Assembly: GCA_029216955.1 (NCBI GenBank) | Contig: JANAVB010003400.1 | Location: forward strand, 15,057,893-15,121,892 | DNA: 64,000 nucleotides | Origin: Iris pallida | Lineage: Eukaryota; Streptophyta; Magnoliopsida; Asparagales; Iridaceae | Direction: 5' to 3' | Part shown: positions 1 to 13,100 of the stretch, one piece after another | Layout: each line of letters opens with the position of its first letter | Numbering within the stretch: position 1 is the first letter of the stretch | The notes under the pieces: generated by a model | What the model was told of the DNA's origin: nothing | What the model saw: only the letters and a program-made list of their open reading frames with translations | The model's database searches: none | Program-made: the position numbers and the translations under genes

Positions 1-154
1 AAATATCTAGTCATATGACTACAGATAATTGGCACACTAATAATAAAAATTTAATTTGGTCCAAAATAGACTAAAAGAAAATGTGGTGGTGACAACTATA
101 TTCTGTGAAGCTGCTCTATTCTGCGAATTTTTCTTTCGAAAAATCACTTGTCCT

Positions 155-425
155 TCGGGACATTTACTTCTGGCAAACTGCTAAGTCTTTCGCGATGTAT
201 GCTTCTGGAAAACTGCTAAGCCTTCCACATCAAACTGCTAGGTCTTTTGTGATATTTTTTTGTTGGCAAAATACCGAGTTTTTGTGACGTTTGTTGCTGG
301 CAAACTACTAAGTCTTCTGCAGTATTTGCTTTTGGCAAGCTACTAAGTCTTCCGTCACATTTGCTGCTGGAAAACCGCTAAGTCTTTCTTGGCATTTGTT
401 GTTGATAAACCTGCTAAGTCTTCCA
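155..425. repeat. Degenerate minisatellite, unit about 40-50 bp
   Basis: About seven imperfect direct repeats share a core resembling GGCAAACTGCTAAGTCTT, followed by a T-rich variable part. A looser set of repeats containing GTTAGTTCCTGA follows at 430-600. No reading frame of note is present. The array lies beside a candidate LTR and may be the internal part of a degraded retroelement; that link is inference. Confidence 0.6.
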
Positions 426-739
426 CAGGGAATCACGTTAGTTCCTGATGTTCCGCGAGGAACGGTCTAAATGTCGTAGAGGCAATGATGGCTTCCACCG
501 AAGCTTTCTTGTTAATTTTGCGGGAAATCATATTAGTTCCTGAGGAACTTCGTGTTTCGTAAGGGACAACTTTCTAACATAGAGGGTCATGTTAGTTTAT
601 GTGTAACTTTGTGTGCCATCAGAGCAACTTTCTCGTGTCTTCAGAAGAAGAATAGTCATTGATTTGTTTACATGTTTGAAGGCAAACGCCAGGCTTGTCA
701 ATCTGGATGGCATGGTGGAGCTTGGTGCCGATAACATGT

Positions 740-1036
740 TGTAGTGTAAAATACTAATGGGTTCTTCAAGAAATCTGTAGAAGAAGAGAAAGATTAAAAA
801 AAAAAAAAAAAACCTTTATTTGTATTTTGTACGCGAGAATGAACCCTTCAATTGATTTTTCTCTTTGTATTTATACAATAGTCAAAAGGCTTACAATGGA
901 TAAAAATATGATCTTAACATATATCAATAAATATATTTAGTTGGAACACTCATATAACTACAACACATTCTTTCTATATCAATGAGTCAATAAATGGAGG
1001 TATATTACATGTAACTCAACGGTAACTGATCAATCA
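740..1036 (-). mobile_element. Candidate short LTR, minus orientation
   Basis: Read on the minus strand, the segment could begin TGATTGATCAG and end CACTACA. It has a TATA-like TGTATAAATACA near 873 and an adenine/thymine run near 795-812. Just beyond its minus-strand 3' end (739-720) lies ATGTTATCGGCACCAAG, which resembles a degraded initiator-tRNA primer site. No second LTR or target duplication was identified, so this is a tentative call. Confidence 0.35.
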
Positions 1037-2010
1037 AGAAAAAATAGCCATGTTCACACACTGATGTTCGCGGATTTAATCGTTTCTGCCACAAGAAATG
1101 AGGACACGTATGATTTGAGACTTGGACCTAAGCTAGGTTGTGCTGGCAATTGGTCGACTAAAAGAATTGGATTATGTTATAGATGGAGCCATGATCCCAG
1201 CTTAAAGATTTGTGTTTACAGATGTGCATACTGAAGACTTGTCTTTATATCATAAAGGAGTAGAGAACACGAATATTCAAGTACATATGACATTGCAATT
1301 GTAACGGATACCTACATGTAAAGAAGTAGTAGTTGCAGTGAAGTAGAAGAATCATCTTACAGATTCTTGTCGCTCCAACATACATAAAAGTTACTAAAAG
1401 TTCGACATTCCATAATTCCAAAAAATACAGGTCTAATCTGAAAAATATAGGGCTCTGATTCGCGTGCAGATCATGCATACATGAACTTTGTTCCGCAACT
1501 CATGCATCCTACAATTTCTGATACATAAAGTGATAACATTAATACAGTAGGTATTTATTGCAGCATCTGCCCTAAACTGGTAGCAAAAATCCTAGAGGAA
1601 CTTGTTTGTTCTTAAATTTAAAAACTCGACCATTAATATTAGTTGGACTACATTTTCTTTTCAAGGACCTAAACAGAAAATGTCAAGAGCCTAAATGCAA
1701 AATTAATGCCACATGGCATAACCACATCACAAGTTGACATTTGAGTTCCTGTAGTCGAACTCGGACGGTAGCCTTAAAGCAATGAAGTGATTTGTACAAA
1801 GCTAAAAGAATAAATGCTGATGGGATATGGTATAAACAATTGATATAGGATGGATTCGAAAACAACCAATGTGTGCATAATGCAGCCATAATTCTACCAG
1901 CCTCAGCAAGAGGTTGCATCTCTAACTAAAACAGTATATACATAGCACTGCCTCTACTTTCCCTATTTTCTAACTTTCTAGCAGAGCTGTTGTTCTGACA
2001 ACCATTCGTT
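1037..2010 (-). other. 3' flank and probable 3' UTR of the kinase gene
   Basis: No coding signal is seen here. The part next to the stop codon is the likely 3' UTR of the kinase gene. On the minus strand a canonical AATAAA lies at 1559-1554, about 450 bases after the stop. The cleavage site cannot be fixed from sequence alone. Confidence 0.45.
1554..1559 (-). promoter_or_regulatory. Candidate polyadenylation signal AATAAA
   Basis: A perfect minus-strand AATAAA lies about 450 bases downstream of the kinase stop codon, a plausible distance for a plant 3' UTR. Plants use loose signals, so other sites may be used. Confidence 0.35.
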
Positions 2011-2325
2011 TCACTCCCTGTGAGAATACTTTCTACCTTTGCGTACTGCAGAGGGTGTGCTGCCAGAAGCCTTCAATGAAGGAGAAGATGATGGTGAAGG
2101 GGAACTGCAGGTCTTAGAATCGGCTACTGGGATGTAGAGCTGTGATGCTACATGATGTAGAGCGACCGCAACATCAGCTATGATTGGCCGGACATGGGGG
2201 TGCTCCTGGAGACACATCGAGGCGACGACAACCATTTGGTGGAAAGCACGAGGGGGGTAGCAGCCTTCTAGCAATGGATCAGCTAACAAGTAGAATCTCC
2301 TCCGGTCACTGAGAAATGAACGGGC
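2011..2325 (-). CDS. Kinase exon 5 (C-lobe end, tail, stop)
   Basis: The exon encodes residues 283-386. It starts after the acceptor TTTTTTACCAG in phase 0, directly following the Trp codon that ends exon 4. It contains DRRRF, then LADPLLEG and the subdomain XI Arg in HVRPIIADV. The tail is a Ser/Pro-rich stretch ending RKYSHRE. The block matches the RLCK-VII C-lobe pattern, which confirms its place in the gene despite 9.4 kb of intron. Confidence 0.9.
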   Translation of the reverse strand, partial: ARSFLSDRRRFYLLADPLLEGCYPPRAFHQMVVVASMCLQEHPHVRPIIADVAVALHHVASQLYIPVADSKTCSSPSPSSSPSLKASGSTPSAVRKGRKYSHRE

Positions 2326-5300
2326 CTGGTAAAAAATTATATGAAATTTTTTTTTTAAATAGGGCATCAGGATAAATATACTGAGGATAAATAAGTGAGA
2401 AAACTGGCATCAGGATAAATGTGGCTTCATAAACTTTGGTACAAGTAATTTCATATATGGATGCATAGCGCACATACTAACACTGAAAGAATAGCCCATG
2501 CCACATTTGAACATGTAGCTCATCTCTTTATACAGGTATACACTATAAACAAAATTTTGAAGGTTCTTCATCTATACAAAGAATTGCCTGATAAAAGATC
2601 AAAAGATTAACATATATATACGGAAAATTTTAGTTAAAAGTGTATACAAAAGACCATTGCTACTAAAACTAAATACATACATGGCTTTCTGTGAATCATG
2701 GAAGTAAATTTTGTAATACCAATTAATACAGTAACAAATTCTCGATGTCCTGAATCTATCTGATAAAAGCAAATTGTGTATGAACAAGGTCCGTCAAGAA
2801 TGAATGGCTCAAGTGCCTTTGGTTTTTGTAAGAGGATAAGAGAACACAATACATAAGGAACCCTAAGCACAACAATGCAAGCCCAGTGTGGACAAGACCC
2901 AGTTGGGCCAATCACAAATTCTTAACAGTCTGAATGTCGAAACATTCGTATATTTGTGTCGCCATGAGTGCCTCCTCATGTAAGCATGTCATCAGGTGTA
3001 ATGCGGCAATAGTGACTTGGGATGCAGAAATATAAAATGGAAAATCTGCACATATTGAATTGTGCAAAATATTTGCAACAAAGAAAAAGAAATAGGATAT
3101 TAATTCTCAAAGAAGAATGAAACAACTATACTGAAGGAGATTGGGAATACTCAGCATCAAATAAGCCGACGAAGAATTGGGATAGTAATGGTGTATGCCG
3201 CATAAACTAAACAAAGTCACAGAAGGCCTAAAGATAACAACAATTGACGTTTAAAATGAAAGAATGTAAAAAAAAATATAATCGGGTTGAAAGATCTGAA
3301 CATCGTGCACAGAGACGATCTTTAATGGTAACAATTATTGTTTGATGCATATGGTAAAGGGAAGATTTTAGAAAGAAAAAAAAAAAAAGCAAATCAAAAA
3401 GCAAATCCCCAAAATGTGATATTCCATGTTAGCATGAACAAAAATTATTTTGCCATAGTATAGTGAAAATGTATGTTCAATCATCCTTCTACCTTACACT
3501 ACATATTTGGCATATATGTATTTATATAAAGAGAGTGAAATATCACTAACATCAAGACTACCACTCTGTTTCCTTCTTTCTATATTGGAGTCAGGGTGCT
3601 TCAACATTTTTTTAAACATAGGATTGAAAGATTAGAAGATGACAAATATGATGATGGGGAAATTGTTATATAAAGAAAACCTTACGGAATGACCAAATCT
3701 ACACAAAACAACACTTCAGCAAGCAGAAAATCAGCTGCTTTGAGCAAAAAACAACAAATTTGGTTACCTACATGGTTGCTTACGAAGTGTTAACCTAAGA
3801 CAAAAGAAATAATCATGAAACAAGGATCTGGGCTTGGGTTTGGAATTTGGTTATAACACCAAAATCAAGCGGTTAATATGAAAACTTCCCATGGTAGGAT
3901 CCAAGTCAGGCACTTTTTCATCGGTCTTGAATATCAAACATATGTACCTTAATCAATGATAATGGAGTCTCAGTTTCACTGCCAAAAAATTGGGGCATCA
4001 GTTTCTCATGTCTAAATTTTGAGAAATCACACAAGAATTTACCCTGGCGGATTGCCTTGTTCTGTGGTAATGGCATTCATATCAGAGTTAGACCAATCAA
4101 TGAAGTATGCATCCCTTTGCTATGGCTTGGGGCATTGAAAATCTGAAAATTAAGAAACAAAACCGCACCTTCCAAGTAACAAACTACTATCAGCCTAACC
4201 AGGTAGTTTTTTGGACCCCTCTGAAAGTAAGGCCACAATTTCTTTTAGAAAAGGGCTAGGGGTGGCAATCGGGTCGGGGCGGGTCAGATTCGGGTTGACT
4301 TGTTATGGTCAAAATCCGAACCCAACCTATTTATGCTTGACCCGTTTAGAGTAAACCAGGACCCAGCCCCGTTTACAGATGGCTTAGATTTCAGGCAGTT
4401 GGATATAGATCTCAATTCATCGGTTGGTCGTCGGCTTATAGTAGAGGAAGATGATGACGAGGCAGACTTGCAGGAAAGGATAATGTGAAAACTGGCCGCA
4501 AAAGTGGCAATTGGAGGCAGGAAACTGAAGCAATGAAATGGTTCCACAAAGATATCACGACCACAACGACCACAGATTGTGAAGACGATCGAATTCTTCC
4601 AGGTTCTTCAATGAGAAAATTTTCCCTGTTTTCTCTCCGCTTGCTTTTTACATGTAGTGACTGCAATAAACTAGAAGCAAGTGGTTATTCAAAAGAGAAG
4701 GGGGGAAAAGCTGTCCTTAATGGGAATGGTCTAGTGCAGATGTGCCATGTAAACTGACCTGTTTATTAATCAGGTTAAACGGGTCAACGTTTATGCCCAA
4801 ACCTGTTTAGGGCTGACACAAAACAGTTTAACAAGGCGGGTTGGCGGGTCAGGCCGAATTGTCACCCTAAATAAGGGCCAGATTCCTTGCCCCTTTGGTT
4901 TTCGAACCCAAGACCTCTCCTTCCCCTAACAAAGGCCTCAACCCTTGGGTTGTCCAACCCTTAGTTGAAAGAAAAGCATCCTTAAGTTCTGTATAAAGAG
5001 AACACGAGTTCTCGGGCAGCTATAGCAATAGTTGTACTTGTACTTTGGATTTTTAATGATGCAATGGTTAGTTCAACCAGTAGGCTAAAAAAGTTTTACT
5101 TTTAGTCTAATTAATATAACTCATTCATAAGAACCCTGGTTAGAAGTCTAATCAAGCTTTTCTTCGGTCTTTTTCTCCCATCTCCAAAGGAGAAAACCCC
5201 ACACCATTGCACCGACCACCAAAACAAAACCACCGACATTTTTAAAACTTGACAACTACAACTGCTCACCTCCTACGATCACGACATCGCAAAGTCGGCA

Positions 5301-8300
5301 GGATAATCCTCCACCACATTGTCACGACTATTTAAAATGTGGTCCAACATGTTTAAAATATTGACCAACAGTCAGGTTAAACCTAGAAAGGACACAAAGA
5401 GTGCAATATCGTTGTATGTCTTTCTGAAACTCCAAATTAGTGCCACAACAATTAGATGGGATCTCATGTCTACAACCATGTTAACCTTTTTGGCAAGTGG
5501 ACTACCTCACAACTCCATTGTTAAGTGTGCTCATGTAAGAGCAGCACCTCCTAGAAAGTGTAAGCCAAGTAATGGAATACGTGAGGCCCATACACGGGTC
5601 AGGGTAGGGTCAAGGTATGAAAAAGTCATATTAGCGCAACCTATTCATATATGCTCGCACTTATCCACAACGAACAAAAGTCTATTACCAAACAATGACT
5701 TCAAAATAGAGTAGAGGTTATAGAGCATATTCATGTCGCACTAAGGTGAGATTGGATTGAGTGGGAAAGATTGTAAAACACCAAAATATTCCCACATTGG
5801 TTACGAGAATGAGATTTATTGGTTTTATGTATTGGTATTCAAATCTAATATGCACAACCAGGTTAACCTTTCTTTTCAGTACATTAGAACTTTACATTTA
5901 AGTATGATTGTGATAGTACTAGGAGGAGGGTGTAACCTAGCGCAACGGTAAGGCTTGTTGCTTGCATCATGGAGGCTGCAAGTTCGGGTCACATAAACAC
6001 CCTCTCCATATTTATGGGGGTAAGGCTGTGTATATCTTGATCTGCCCAAACATGTACATGCGCAGTCCCGTGGCACAAGGACGTCATTTTATGTGATAGT
6101 ACTAGGACGTGTAATCTGCTGAAAAAGTGAGGCAATCAATGGAAAACATAAGGCCTATGCAAGGATCACGACCCGTGGGTCCGGATGTGAGAAAGTGCTC
6201 TTGAAAGCATCATGTTGGAGTCCAGTCTGAATTTGGTAACAACATATTTGTGGATCCAAATCTAGTTAAATATTTGATTTGATTTGATTTGGATGTCTAT
6301 AATTGGTGTTGTGCTATTTTAGGTATAATAGGATTCTTATTTTAGAAATTCATGTTATGATCTAAAATAGGATGTTGATGGAATATTTTAGGCATAATAG
6401 GATTCCTATTATGTTCATATTTAGAAAATCCTATTATGACTAGAATATAATTTTTTTTCTTATCCTATATATATGGGGTGAGAGTGGAGGCACAAAATAC
6501 AGCACAAAGTGAAGATTCGGGGTGCTCGTCCGCAGAAAATCTAAGAAAAAATCTGTACTTTACTCTTAGGACTTCGTCATCCAAAACAGAAGGAAGAAGA
6601 AAATCTAATCAAGGAGTCGTCAACTTCGGTTAGGGAGATTACTACGGGTTGGTGAGTGATCTCAATTGTAATTTTATGTTTTTCTTCTTGAGAGTGGTGA
6701 GGGGGTTGAACCTATTTGGGCAAAGGGTTCAACGTGAGTTCTGTCAATCTTATAATTTCATCTGACTTATTAAAGGTTGGGATTTGTCCATGTGACGTAC
6801 GTCACCGCCATATATTTGTCTTCATCTTGTACTTTGTGTCCGTTAGACGGGGGTTGGTTTTGATATGGTGGGTTGGCAAACGCTTCCACACGCACCCAAT
6901 AATTGGTATCAGAGCAAGGTTCGTTCTGGTCTGATACCCAACAATTGGTATCAGAGTTTTGGAGGTTGTGGCAACCATGTCTACGGAGCATGAACACTTG
7001 TATGATCACCCGCACAGGGGGGAACTAGGCGATTTGGAAGCCAAGGATAGAGGATATACTCTGGTGCAAAGACTTGCATGGTCCGTTGGAGGGCGACAGC
7101 GCAAAGCCATCGAACAAAGCTGCTGAAGACTGGAAATGACTAGATCGGAAGGCCGTTGGATTCATCCGCCAATGGCTGGACGACTCGGTGTTTCACCACG
7201 TATCCATAGAGAGTTTGGCAAAGCATTGTGGGAGAAGCTGTATTCGTTGAACGAAAGGAAGACGACATTTGGAGATATCATCATCGCAGCGACCGGCGCA
7301 GAGGAACCTTGTGGCATGTGTCATGATGGTGACTGGGACATGAACACGAGGGCGTCGTACCATGCCACTCCATATAAGAGGATCTTCACGTCATACCGCG
7401 GCGGCAGTTTTGGACGTATGAAGATGGACGACAAGGAGACGGCTGCAGTTGTAGACATCGGTGATGTGCACTTAACGACAGAATTTTGTGAAAAGCTCGT
7501 CCTCAGGGGTGTGTGACATGTACCGAGTTTGTGCTGTAACTTGGTTTCGGTAGGAAGGTTGGCAGATGATGATCGTTGCGGTCTGTTTGGGAGCAAAGAT
7601 TAGATACTTGCGAAGGGTTCCCAACAGCTGTCTCGGGGAGATTTGTGTTGTGGCATGTACAAGCTCAAGCCGCTGAGCTGTACAGGCAGACCACAGACAC
7701 TGGATGGAGGCTCGAGGGGTGTTCGACAGGAGGTGGATCGTCGGAAACTTGCTGATGAGGGGATTCTATATGCTTTGAGAAATACGGAGGATTCGGTTCG
7801 TCGAAACAAAGCGAAGGATGGTGATGAGTCAAAGATTGAGGGTCAGTCTGTCGGTCCCAAGACAGCTGGTCGGTATCCATGTGGGGGTTGCTCTCCGGGT
7901 CCGATTTTGGCGACAGGTGGTTTGCCAAAGCTTCACGGAGCGACATCAGTTTCAGCAGTTCGAAGCCAGGGAGGAGATCAAGATTTGTAGCAAACTCAAT
8001 ATGAGGCGGGAGCATCATCATTCACACAGTTCAGGGGGAGCTGTGGGTCATCGACGGCATGCACAGTGCGTGATGTTCTGCTCGAGAACGCATGTGCATG
8101 GGGCTTCAAGTTCAGACACGAAGGTGGACAGTTTCAGGAGTTCGAATCTCGGGAGAACCGCACCGTCCGCTTAGTTGGGCCAGCCAAGGGTGAAGAAGCT
8201 CGTCGGAACATTAACACTTTCCGGTGGAAGACGGAAGTCGGGGACAGGCGGCCGAGACTTACGGTGAGGCTGATCGTCAGGGACTTCGGTCTTCGTCGTG

Positions 8301-10100
8301 TCATTGATATCGACAGGATTCCAGTGGTGCAGGAGGTGCTACGCATGGCATCTAGCGTCGACGTGATGGTCGAGGAGCTGGAGACAAAGAAGATCAGTAG
8401 CATGGGGAAGTAGGAACTCTATCGCGAGACGACATGCATGGAGTCCAGTTGAGGATCCATGGGGTTAATACCCTCTCATCAGACTGGAGGGAGAGATTGT
8501 TGGAGTCCAGTCTGAATTTGGTAACAACATATTTGTGGATCAAAATCTAGTTAAATATTTGATTTGATTAGATTTGGATGTCCATAATTGGTGTTGTGAT
8601 ATTTTAGGTATAATAGGATTCTTATTTTAGGAATTCATGTTATGATCTAAAATAGGATGTTGATGGAATATTTTAGGCATAATAGGATTCCTATTATGTT
8701 CATATTTAGGAAATCCTATTATGGCTAGAATATGATTTTTTTTCTCATCCTATATATATGGGGTGAGGGTGGAGGCACAAAGCACAAAGTGGAGATTCGG
8801 GGTGCTCGTCCACAGAAAATCTAAGAGAAAGTCTGTACTTTACTTTAGGACTTCGTCATCCAAGATAGAAGGAAGAAGAAGATCTAATCGAGGAGTCATC
8901 AACTTCGGTTAGGGAGATTGCTACGGGTTGGTGAGTGATTTCAATTGTAATCTTCTGTTTTTCTCCTTGAGAGTGGTGAGAGGTTGAACCTATTAGGGCA
9001 AAGGGTTCAACGTGAGTTCTGTCAATCTTGTAATTTCATCTGAGTTATTAAAGGTTGGGATTTGTCCAGGTGACGTACGTCACCGCCATATATTTGTCTT
9101 CATCTTGTACTTTGTGTCCGTTAGACGGGGGTTGGTTTTGACCAGGTAGGTTGGCAAACGCTTCCGCACGCGCCCAACACATCCTAGTGGTACTTTGCTC
9201 ACTATTATCCACATGGGGAGTTAGGCATATGATAAGGAATGTTGTAAGGATTTGGACAGTGGAATAGAGTGGATCACAGTCACACCAGGGACAGACTATA
9301 CCATTGAATGGGTCACAACAAAAACACTACATCTTTGACTGAGATAGATTCTAAAACCCAAAGTAGTCTGACATCAGTTAGGAATAGTGATTTTATGGGC
9401 TTATTCATGGGAGTTTGAATCTCATAAGTAAATCCAAGTTAACCTTTTTGCAAGTGAACATTAAAACTCTGCAATTACCGTGATTACATGAGATTAGTAG
9501 TAAGGCAGTATGCTCCTGGGAAGTATAAGCAAGTGATGGTCTATGTGAGGCCCATGCACAGATCACGACATATGGATCGGCGAGTGACAACAGCAGCCAA
9601 GAGCCAAAAACCTGAAACCTATACGTTAGTTTTAGATGTCGCTTGCCTTTCTCTCCTGTCTCCTTTAGACCTCCTGTCTCCATGCACAGATCACGACATA
9701 TGGATTGGCGAGTGACAACAGCAGCCAAGAGCCAAAAACCTGAAACCTATACGTTAGTTTTAGATGTCGCTTGCCTTTCTCTCCTGTCTCCTTTAGACCT
9801 CCTCTTTTGGCAACATGGTGACATTGGCGACACCAGTCACCACGGTGACCATTCAACAACGATTTGATAAGCTTTTTCTGATTACGACAAGCATAGCTCT
9901 CTTTTGTGCTCTATGTATTAGATCCCCTTGGCCAAGTAGCCAACAACAGTCGAAGCACTGGGAAGCATGTCTTTTTGGTACAATTAGGAGTAGAGAGTAC
10001 CTTTCACTTTTTATTATCTTAATTTGAAGATGAACAAGTCCATCTAATAAGTTCGTTTTTTTTAATTGGATATAATATGTTTCCTTTATAAACCTAAGAA

Positions 10101-10133
<33 letters not shown>

Positions 10134-13100
10134 ACCACACACACACACAAAATGTACATGTAGGACATTTAGTTTATTGCATTTTCATTATTTTATCAAT
10201 GTTGATGTATGTGCATTATGGTGCACATAATATGAGTGTCTAATATTCATATATACTTCCAATCTATAGACCAATCTCTACTAGCAAAAGTCTAATCATA
10301 TAAGAACATGGCATCAGATATTTCAAGCTTGATTTGCCATCACTATATTTTGAACCTTGACTACCAGAGTTTGATCCAGTATCATGCCTTCGAGGATTTG
10401 TTGTTCAATCATTGAGCACATCTTTCTTCCTTTTTCCTGCGTAACTAATTTTGGTTTGGTTTGTTATTAGAATATGATCTTAGCAAGTTATTTTTTCCTT
10501 TCTCAGGTTTTACTAGGTTGCAATTATTTCCTTTTATTATTCTTAAATAGATAATAAGTCTTCAAACCAAATTCTTATTATGTTACAAGACTTCTAAGAT
10601 TATCATGAAATGACATGGATACCAATTATATGTCATGGAATGGAGCCAAGCTGGCTCATTTCTTGGAATGAATTGTGGCCAGGCCAGCTATTGATATTGG
10701 TTGACTCAGCCCAATCAACCAGCCCATTATCATCACTTGGAATTAAACAAACTCGATTTCTATTAGAGTGAGGTGTAATATAAATATGTCCTTGTTAACA
10801 GTGTAGATATATTTCTGATGGAACTAGTATCCTTTTTCATCATTTGACGAGATTCAAAAATAGAAATATGCAATCTTAGTCTACAAGTATATATGCAAGC
10901 ACAGAAAACAATACTCTTGCAGCATGAAGTCTACAGGAAAACTAAAAATCCCTCCAATCCACGAAAACTACCAGGACTGAAAATGAATGGCTTTCCAAAC
11001 TATATAAACATCCAATAAAGACAATTGTTCAACATGTTGACAAACATGAATAGTGAAAACACAAACAGGTAAGCCGTCACAAATTTGATAATAAGATATA
11101 ATATATAATACAATTCCTAAGAATGAGTAACGAGACTAGGAAGAATTTACTAACATGAAATGCAGACTAGATGTTGACAAAACAAACAAGAATAAATAAC
11201 AAGCATTCTTCTAAATACTGTAGTATGATTTTGGGTTTCCAGTGAATGTTAACAAGAACTAGAAGATCTTACAGATTCACATGATGCACCAGTAGTACAA
11301 CTCAAATGAAATTTGCTTAGCATAGAATGACAACTAATAAAATTTGCATGAATTTGTACTAAACACAGATGCTGGAGATTATTAAACACGATGGCAAAAC
11401 AGGTTAATAGCCTGCTTAAATAACATGGCCTATCATCACAAGATATGTAGGATCTTTAGTAGTGAATCAAATGATTCATATAGTTATCATTATTATAACC
11501 AAAAATCCAGGATCACTTAAATTCAAGGATCTCAGATTTGCTAGACTATTACACTTTTCTCATTAAAAAATATCAATAGTTTGGTAAACCAGAACTCCAG
11601 CTACTCAATATCTAATATAATGTACTGTGGGCCATTGGATTCATTAACCCAAGTCAATTGGTAGGCCGAGTTTTCAAAATCACCCTTTGTTTATTATATC
11701 CCTTTTCCTTTGTATGTTTGTGGAAATGAACAAAAATGTCACAATGGCTTACCCATGTTATTAGATTCTGCTCCGGACCAATCTTGGAAGAGTCAAATGC
11801 TCTTCGTCCAGTAATCAGCTCTAGAAGAAGCACACCAAAGCTATATACATCAGACTTCAGGGTCAGCTTACCACTCATAGCATAATCTGGAGCGCAATAG
11901 CCATATGTTCCCATTACTCTTGTTGAAACATGAGTACTGTCACCTACAGGTCCAAGTTTAGCGAGTCCAAAGTCAGAAAGCTTGGGGTTGAAATTGTTAT
12001 CAAGCAATATGTTTGCTGCTTTCATGTCACGGTATATAACAGGGGGGTTTGCTACATCATGCAAATATTCGAGCCCTTTTGCAGCACCAACAGCGATCTT
12101 AATTCGAGTATTCCATTCAAGAGGCTTCTTGCCAGGAGACAAATCTGCATATTTAAGTAGCGAGTAATTAAATATCACAAAAGGACAAAAAGTATATAAC
12201 ATAGAAGACACAATAGTAAGACAAAAAAATGTAACAATGGTTTCGACCATAGTTTGCAGTATCAGTCGATACCGATACAGTTTGGCATATCCCAATCCAA
12301 TACCGACAACTACCTATACGACCAAAACCTACGTTGGGGGTCACTTTTCCAATCAATTTGGGAAAGAAATTGAACAAGGACCAATCCGCAAGGGTGTAAA
12401 AGCATAATACGATTGTAAAAGCATGCAAATAAAAAAAACTTATTTATTGCAAATAAATCAATCAGCAAGAGTGAGTATTATTTCATTCAATTTCAAAAAT
12501 ACTAAGAAATAACACAAAATTACTTAAAGTTATGCCCAAGTGTATAAATATTTTTTTAATCTTAATGTTTAATAATTTATTCATATTTGCTTTTTGATAC
12601 CAAAAAATTTGATATTTTAATATGAAACCGCAGATATTGATACCATAGGAATGATCCAATACCAATTCTGACACCAATATTGCGAACCTTGATTTCTACC
12701 AATAAAAACATACAAGTTCATGAACGGAATGCCCAAATCCCAATTGATTTCATTTGTTTAACAAAATACAAAAAATCCTGGTGAATGCTAATGAAATAAT
12801 TTAACAAGAAAGGTTCTGAAAGTTATGTAATCATACAGCATAAAGATGAGGAGTGAAGCCACAAGGAGGGAGAGCCTGTGGAGCAACGACATCACAGTGA
12901 CAAGTCAACGACCCATGATCTCATGGGTCCTGGCTGTGTCCACAAGGAGAAGAATGATAACGACCCATTGCTCTCTCTCGATTTATTTTTTTGTTGTTGC
13001 TCTTGTTTTGTGGTGGTTTTAGATCAGGTGAAAGGTCGGAAGGGAAGGGGAAACGGATCTGCGGGCGACTGACCTAGGAAAATGGTGTTTGTAGCTTATC

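Larger units (their letters stand above)
6213..9179 (+). mobile_element. Non-autonomous Copia-type LTR retrotransposon, 2.97 kb
   Basis: Two LTRs begin TGTTGGAGTCCAG. The downstream one ends CGCCCAACA and the upstream one the equivalent CACCCAATA. The internal part of about 1.6 kb starts with an initiator-Met-tRNA primer site (TTGGTATCAGAGC, 6903-6915). It ends with the purine tract GGAGGGAGAGAT before the 3' LTR. Flanks are CATCA (6208-6212) and CATCC (9180-9184), a target duplication with one mismatch. There is no integrase or reverse transcriptase, so it cannot move unaided. Confidence 0.88.
5470..9570 (+). repeat. Degenerate repeat, period about 400 bp, three copies
   Basis: Three diverged copies share a GTTAACCTTT block followed by a GTGAGGCCCATGCAC-like block: 5470-5640, 5840-5924 continuing at 6108-6200, and 9390-9570. 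A SINE splits the second copy, and an LTR element separates the second from the third. Removing both insertions restores a spacing of about 400 bp. No coding content was recognised. Confidence 0.5.
2326..11752 (-). other. Kinase intron 4, 9.4 kb, transposon-filled
   Basis: The donor is TGG|GTAAGC and the acceptor TACCAG|GCC, both canonical GT-AG in phase 0. Identified contents are a hAT element, SINE-like sequences, a non-autonomous LTR element, a degenerate repeat of roughly 400 bp and a homopolymer C run. At 2326-4248 and 10132-11752 I see only AT-rich sequence with no recognisable gene or element. Confidence 0.85.

Noticed and set aside
7136..8413. Several 115-126 codon frames as genes
   Set aside because: They lie between paired LTRs and include recognisable Copia remnants in shifting frames.
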